From Acidobacteriota bacterium (lineage in GTDB: Bacteria; Acidobacteriota; Vicinamibacteria; Vicinamibacterales; JACQTH01), in the NCBI GenBank assembly GCA_016210935.1, contig JACQTH010000043.1:1-6716 (forward strand): 6,716 bases of DNA. Direction: 5' to 3'. This document shows positions 5,742 through 6,716 of this stretch, piece by piece. How positions within the stretch are numbered: position 1 is the first letter of the stretch; each line of letters begins with the position of its first letter. The notes under the pieces are model-generated. The model had not been told where the DNA came from and did not search any database. It saw nothing but the letters and a program-made list of their open reading frames with translations. The translations under genes were made by a program, and so were the position numbers.

Positions 5742-5774
5742 TTTTCCACAGACTTTTCCACAGTTTGTGTGGAA
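5742..5774 (+). promoter_or_regulatory. Tandem TTTTCCACA boxes with an inverted partner upstream of icd
   Basis: TTTTCCACA occurs at 5742-5750 and again at 5754-5762, 12 bp apart within an 11-bp direct repeat (CTTTTCCACAG). Each differs from the DnaA-box consensus TTATNCACA at one base. The second copy also forms a 7-bp inverted repeat, TTCCACA (5756-5762) with TGTGGAA (5768-5774), around a 5-nt loop. This may be a DnaA or other regulator site controlling icd or serA. The repeat is certain, the binding protein is not. Confidence 0.4.
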
Positions 5775-5782
5775 GGGAGAAC

Positions 5783-5795
5783 AGGTCTCTGACCT
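5783..5795 (+). repeat. AGGTC-TCT-GACCT dyad just before icd
   Basis: Perfect 5-bp arms lie 6 nt upstream of the icd ATG, where a ribosome binding site should be. The only AGG core nearby is inside the left arm, so a folded RNA would hide it. It is short enough to be chance. Confidence 0.25.
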
Positions 5796-5801
5796 AATCA
5801 T

Positions 5802-6716
5802 ATGCCGCACTTCACTCATCTCAAGCCGCCGACCGACGGCACGCCGATCACGCGGCGTGAAGGACAACTCGTCGTTCCTGACGATCCGATCATTCCGTTC
5901 ATCGAAGGTGACGGCACCGGTCCCGATATCTGGCGCGCCAGCGTGCGGGTCTTCGACGCGGCGGTTCGCAAAGCCTTCGACGGACGGCGCCGCATCGCCT
6001 GGTTCGAGGTGCTTGCCGGCGAGAAAGCCAAAGATCAAACGGGCGAGTGGCTGCCGGCGGACACGCTCGAAGCGGTCAAGGCGTACAAAGTCGCCATCAA
6101 AGGGCCGCTGACGACGCCGGTCGGCGGGGGGATTCGAAGTCTGAACGTCACGTTGCGCCAGGTGCTGGATCTGTACGCGTGTGTCCGGCCGGTCCGGTAT
6201 TTTGCCGGAACCCCGGCACCCGTGCGTCATCCGGAACAGATGAACGTCGTCATCTTTCGCGAGAACACGGAAGATGTCTATGCCGGCATCGAGTGGGCGA
6301 AGGGGACGCCCCAGGCCGAGAAGATCATCCGCTTTCTGGAACGGGAAATGGGCAAGCGCGTGCGCGCCGATTCGGGCATCGGCGTGAAGCCGATTTCGGA
6401 GACCGGCACCAAGCGGCTGGTCAGAATGGCGATTCAGTATGCCCTGGCGAACGGCCGCCGGACCGTGACGCTCGTCCACAAGGGCAACATCATGAAGTAC
6501 ACGGAAGGGGCGTTTCGCGACTGGGGCTATGAGCTCGCGAAGGCCGAGTTCCGGAACCGGGTCGTCACCGAGGCGGAGATCACGGCGGGGGCGAGCGGCG
6601 ACGGAAAACTGCTCATCAACGATCGCATTGCGGACAGCGTTTTCCAGCAGGTGCTGACCCGCACGTCCGAGTACGACGTGTTTGCGACGCCGAACCTGAA
6701 CGGCGATTACCTCTCG
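5802..6716 (+). CDS. icd: Isocitrate dehydrogenase, E. coli type, N-terminal 305 residues (cut by right edge)
   Basis: Icd oxidatively decarboxylates isocitrate to 2-oxoglutarate in the citric acid cycle. The ATG at 5802 opens a frame that runs to the edge without a stop and covers roughly the first three quarters of a family member. The substrate residues fall at the same numbers as in E. coli: S113, N115 and R119 in GGGIRSLNVTLRQ, R129 in CVRPVR, R153 and Y160 in FRENTEDVYAGIEW. HKGNIMKYTEG carries the catalytic lysine (K232), and IADS and NLNGDYLS carry metal-binding aspartates. S113 is the residue phosphorylated by AceK in E. coli, so that control is possible if AceK exists in this genome. 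The residues that set NADP or NAD use lie beyond the window; the sequence type suggests NADP. No strong Shine-Dalgarno precedes the ATG. Confidence 0.95.
   Translation, partial: MPHFTHLKPPTDGTPITRREGQLVVPDDPIIPFIEGDGTGPDIWRASVRVFDAAVRKAFDGRRRIAWFEVLAGEKAKDQTGEWLPADTLEAVKAYKVAIKGPLTTPVGGGIRSLNVTLRQVLDLYACVRPVRYFAGTPAPVRHPEQMNVVIFRENTEDVYAGIEWAKGTPQAEKIIRFLEREMGKRVRADSGIGVKPISETGTKRLVRMAIQYALANGRRTVTLVHKGNIMKYTEGAFRDWGYELAKAEFRNRVVTEAEITAGASGDGKLLINDRIADSVFQQVLTRTSEYDVFATPNLNGDYLS

Larger units (their letters stand above)
5576..5801. other. Divergent serA/icd intergenic region without a gene
   Basis: No coding frame with family character is visible here. From left to right it holds three REP-like repeat copies, a TATAAT at 5656-5661 on the plus strand (with TATACT on the minus strand at 5659-5654), a GCACCA/TGGTGC hairpin, tandem DnaA-box-like repeats with an inverted half, and a short AGGTC dyad before icd. 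Neither -10-like sequence has a convincing -35 partner, so the promoters of serA and icd are not located with confidence. Confidence 0.6.

Noticed and set aside
5742..5774. Chromosomal replication origin
   Set aside because: Only two near-consensus boxes are present, with no AT-rich unwinding region and no dnaA, dnaN or gidA neighbours.
5661..6479. Minus-strand open frame of 272 codons opposite icd
   Set aside because: It overlaps the conserved icd frame, whose residues match E. coli Icd closely; the minus frame has no domain character.

Overview
The window is a stretch of GC-rich chromosomal core-metabolism DNA from a Gram-negative bacterium. The Gram-negative call rests on two genes for Kdo, the sugar that joins lipid A to the rest of lipopolysaccharide. 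The gene set, the GC-rich codons and the kdsB-pyrG-kdsA order are compatible with a deep-branching Gram-negative such as an acidobacterium. That placement is inference from memory and nothing in the window proves it.

Layout from left to right. On the minus strand lies an operon read right to left: kdsB (1923-2720), pyrG (259-1926, overlapping kdsB by ATGA) and the start of kdsA (running off the left edge). PyrG makes CTP, KdsB uses CTP to activate Kdo, and KdsA makes the Kdo precursor, so the operon supplies both substrates of one reaction. Divergent from kdsB, on the plus strand, is a fused chorismate mutase-prephenate dehydrogenase (tyrA, 2803-3882). It faces serA (3986-5575, minus), a long type-1 phosphoglycerate dehydrogenase with an ACT domain. 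After an intergenic region of about 226 bp comes icd (5802 to the right edge, plus), an E. coli-like isocitrate dehydrogenase. Five of the six genes are recognisable from family motifs with all expected catalytic residues. The sixth, tyrA, lacks one expected arginine.

I see no new multi-gene system. The unusual material is in the gaps. (1) A near-consensus promoter appears to start transcription at the GTG codon of kdsB, and a TATAAT box sits in the same relation to the GTG of kdsA, which suggests leaderless messages. The kdsA box lies inside a 25-bp dyad. (2) The tyrA/serA convergent gap is built from nested inverted repeats, a 15-bp tandem duplication and a canonical G-quadruplex motif that begins at the serA stop codon. 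(3) The serA/icd gap holds REP-like hairpins preceded by GTAG, a small GC hairpin and two tandem DnaA-box-like sequences. Long open frames opposite the real genes are codon-bias shadows.
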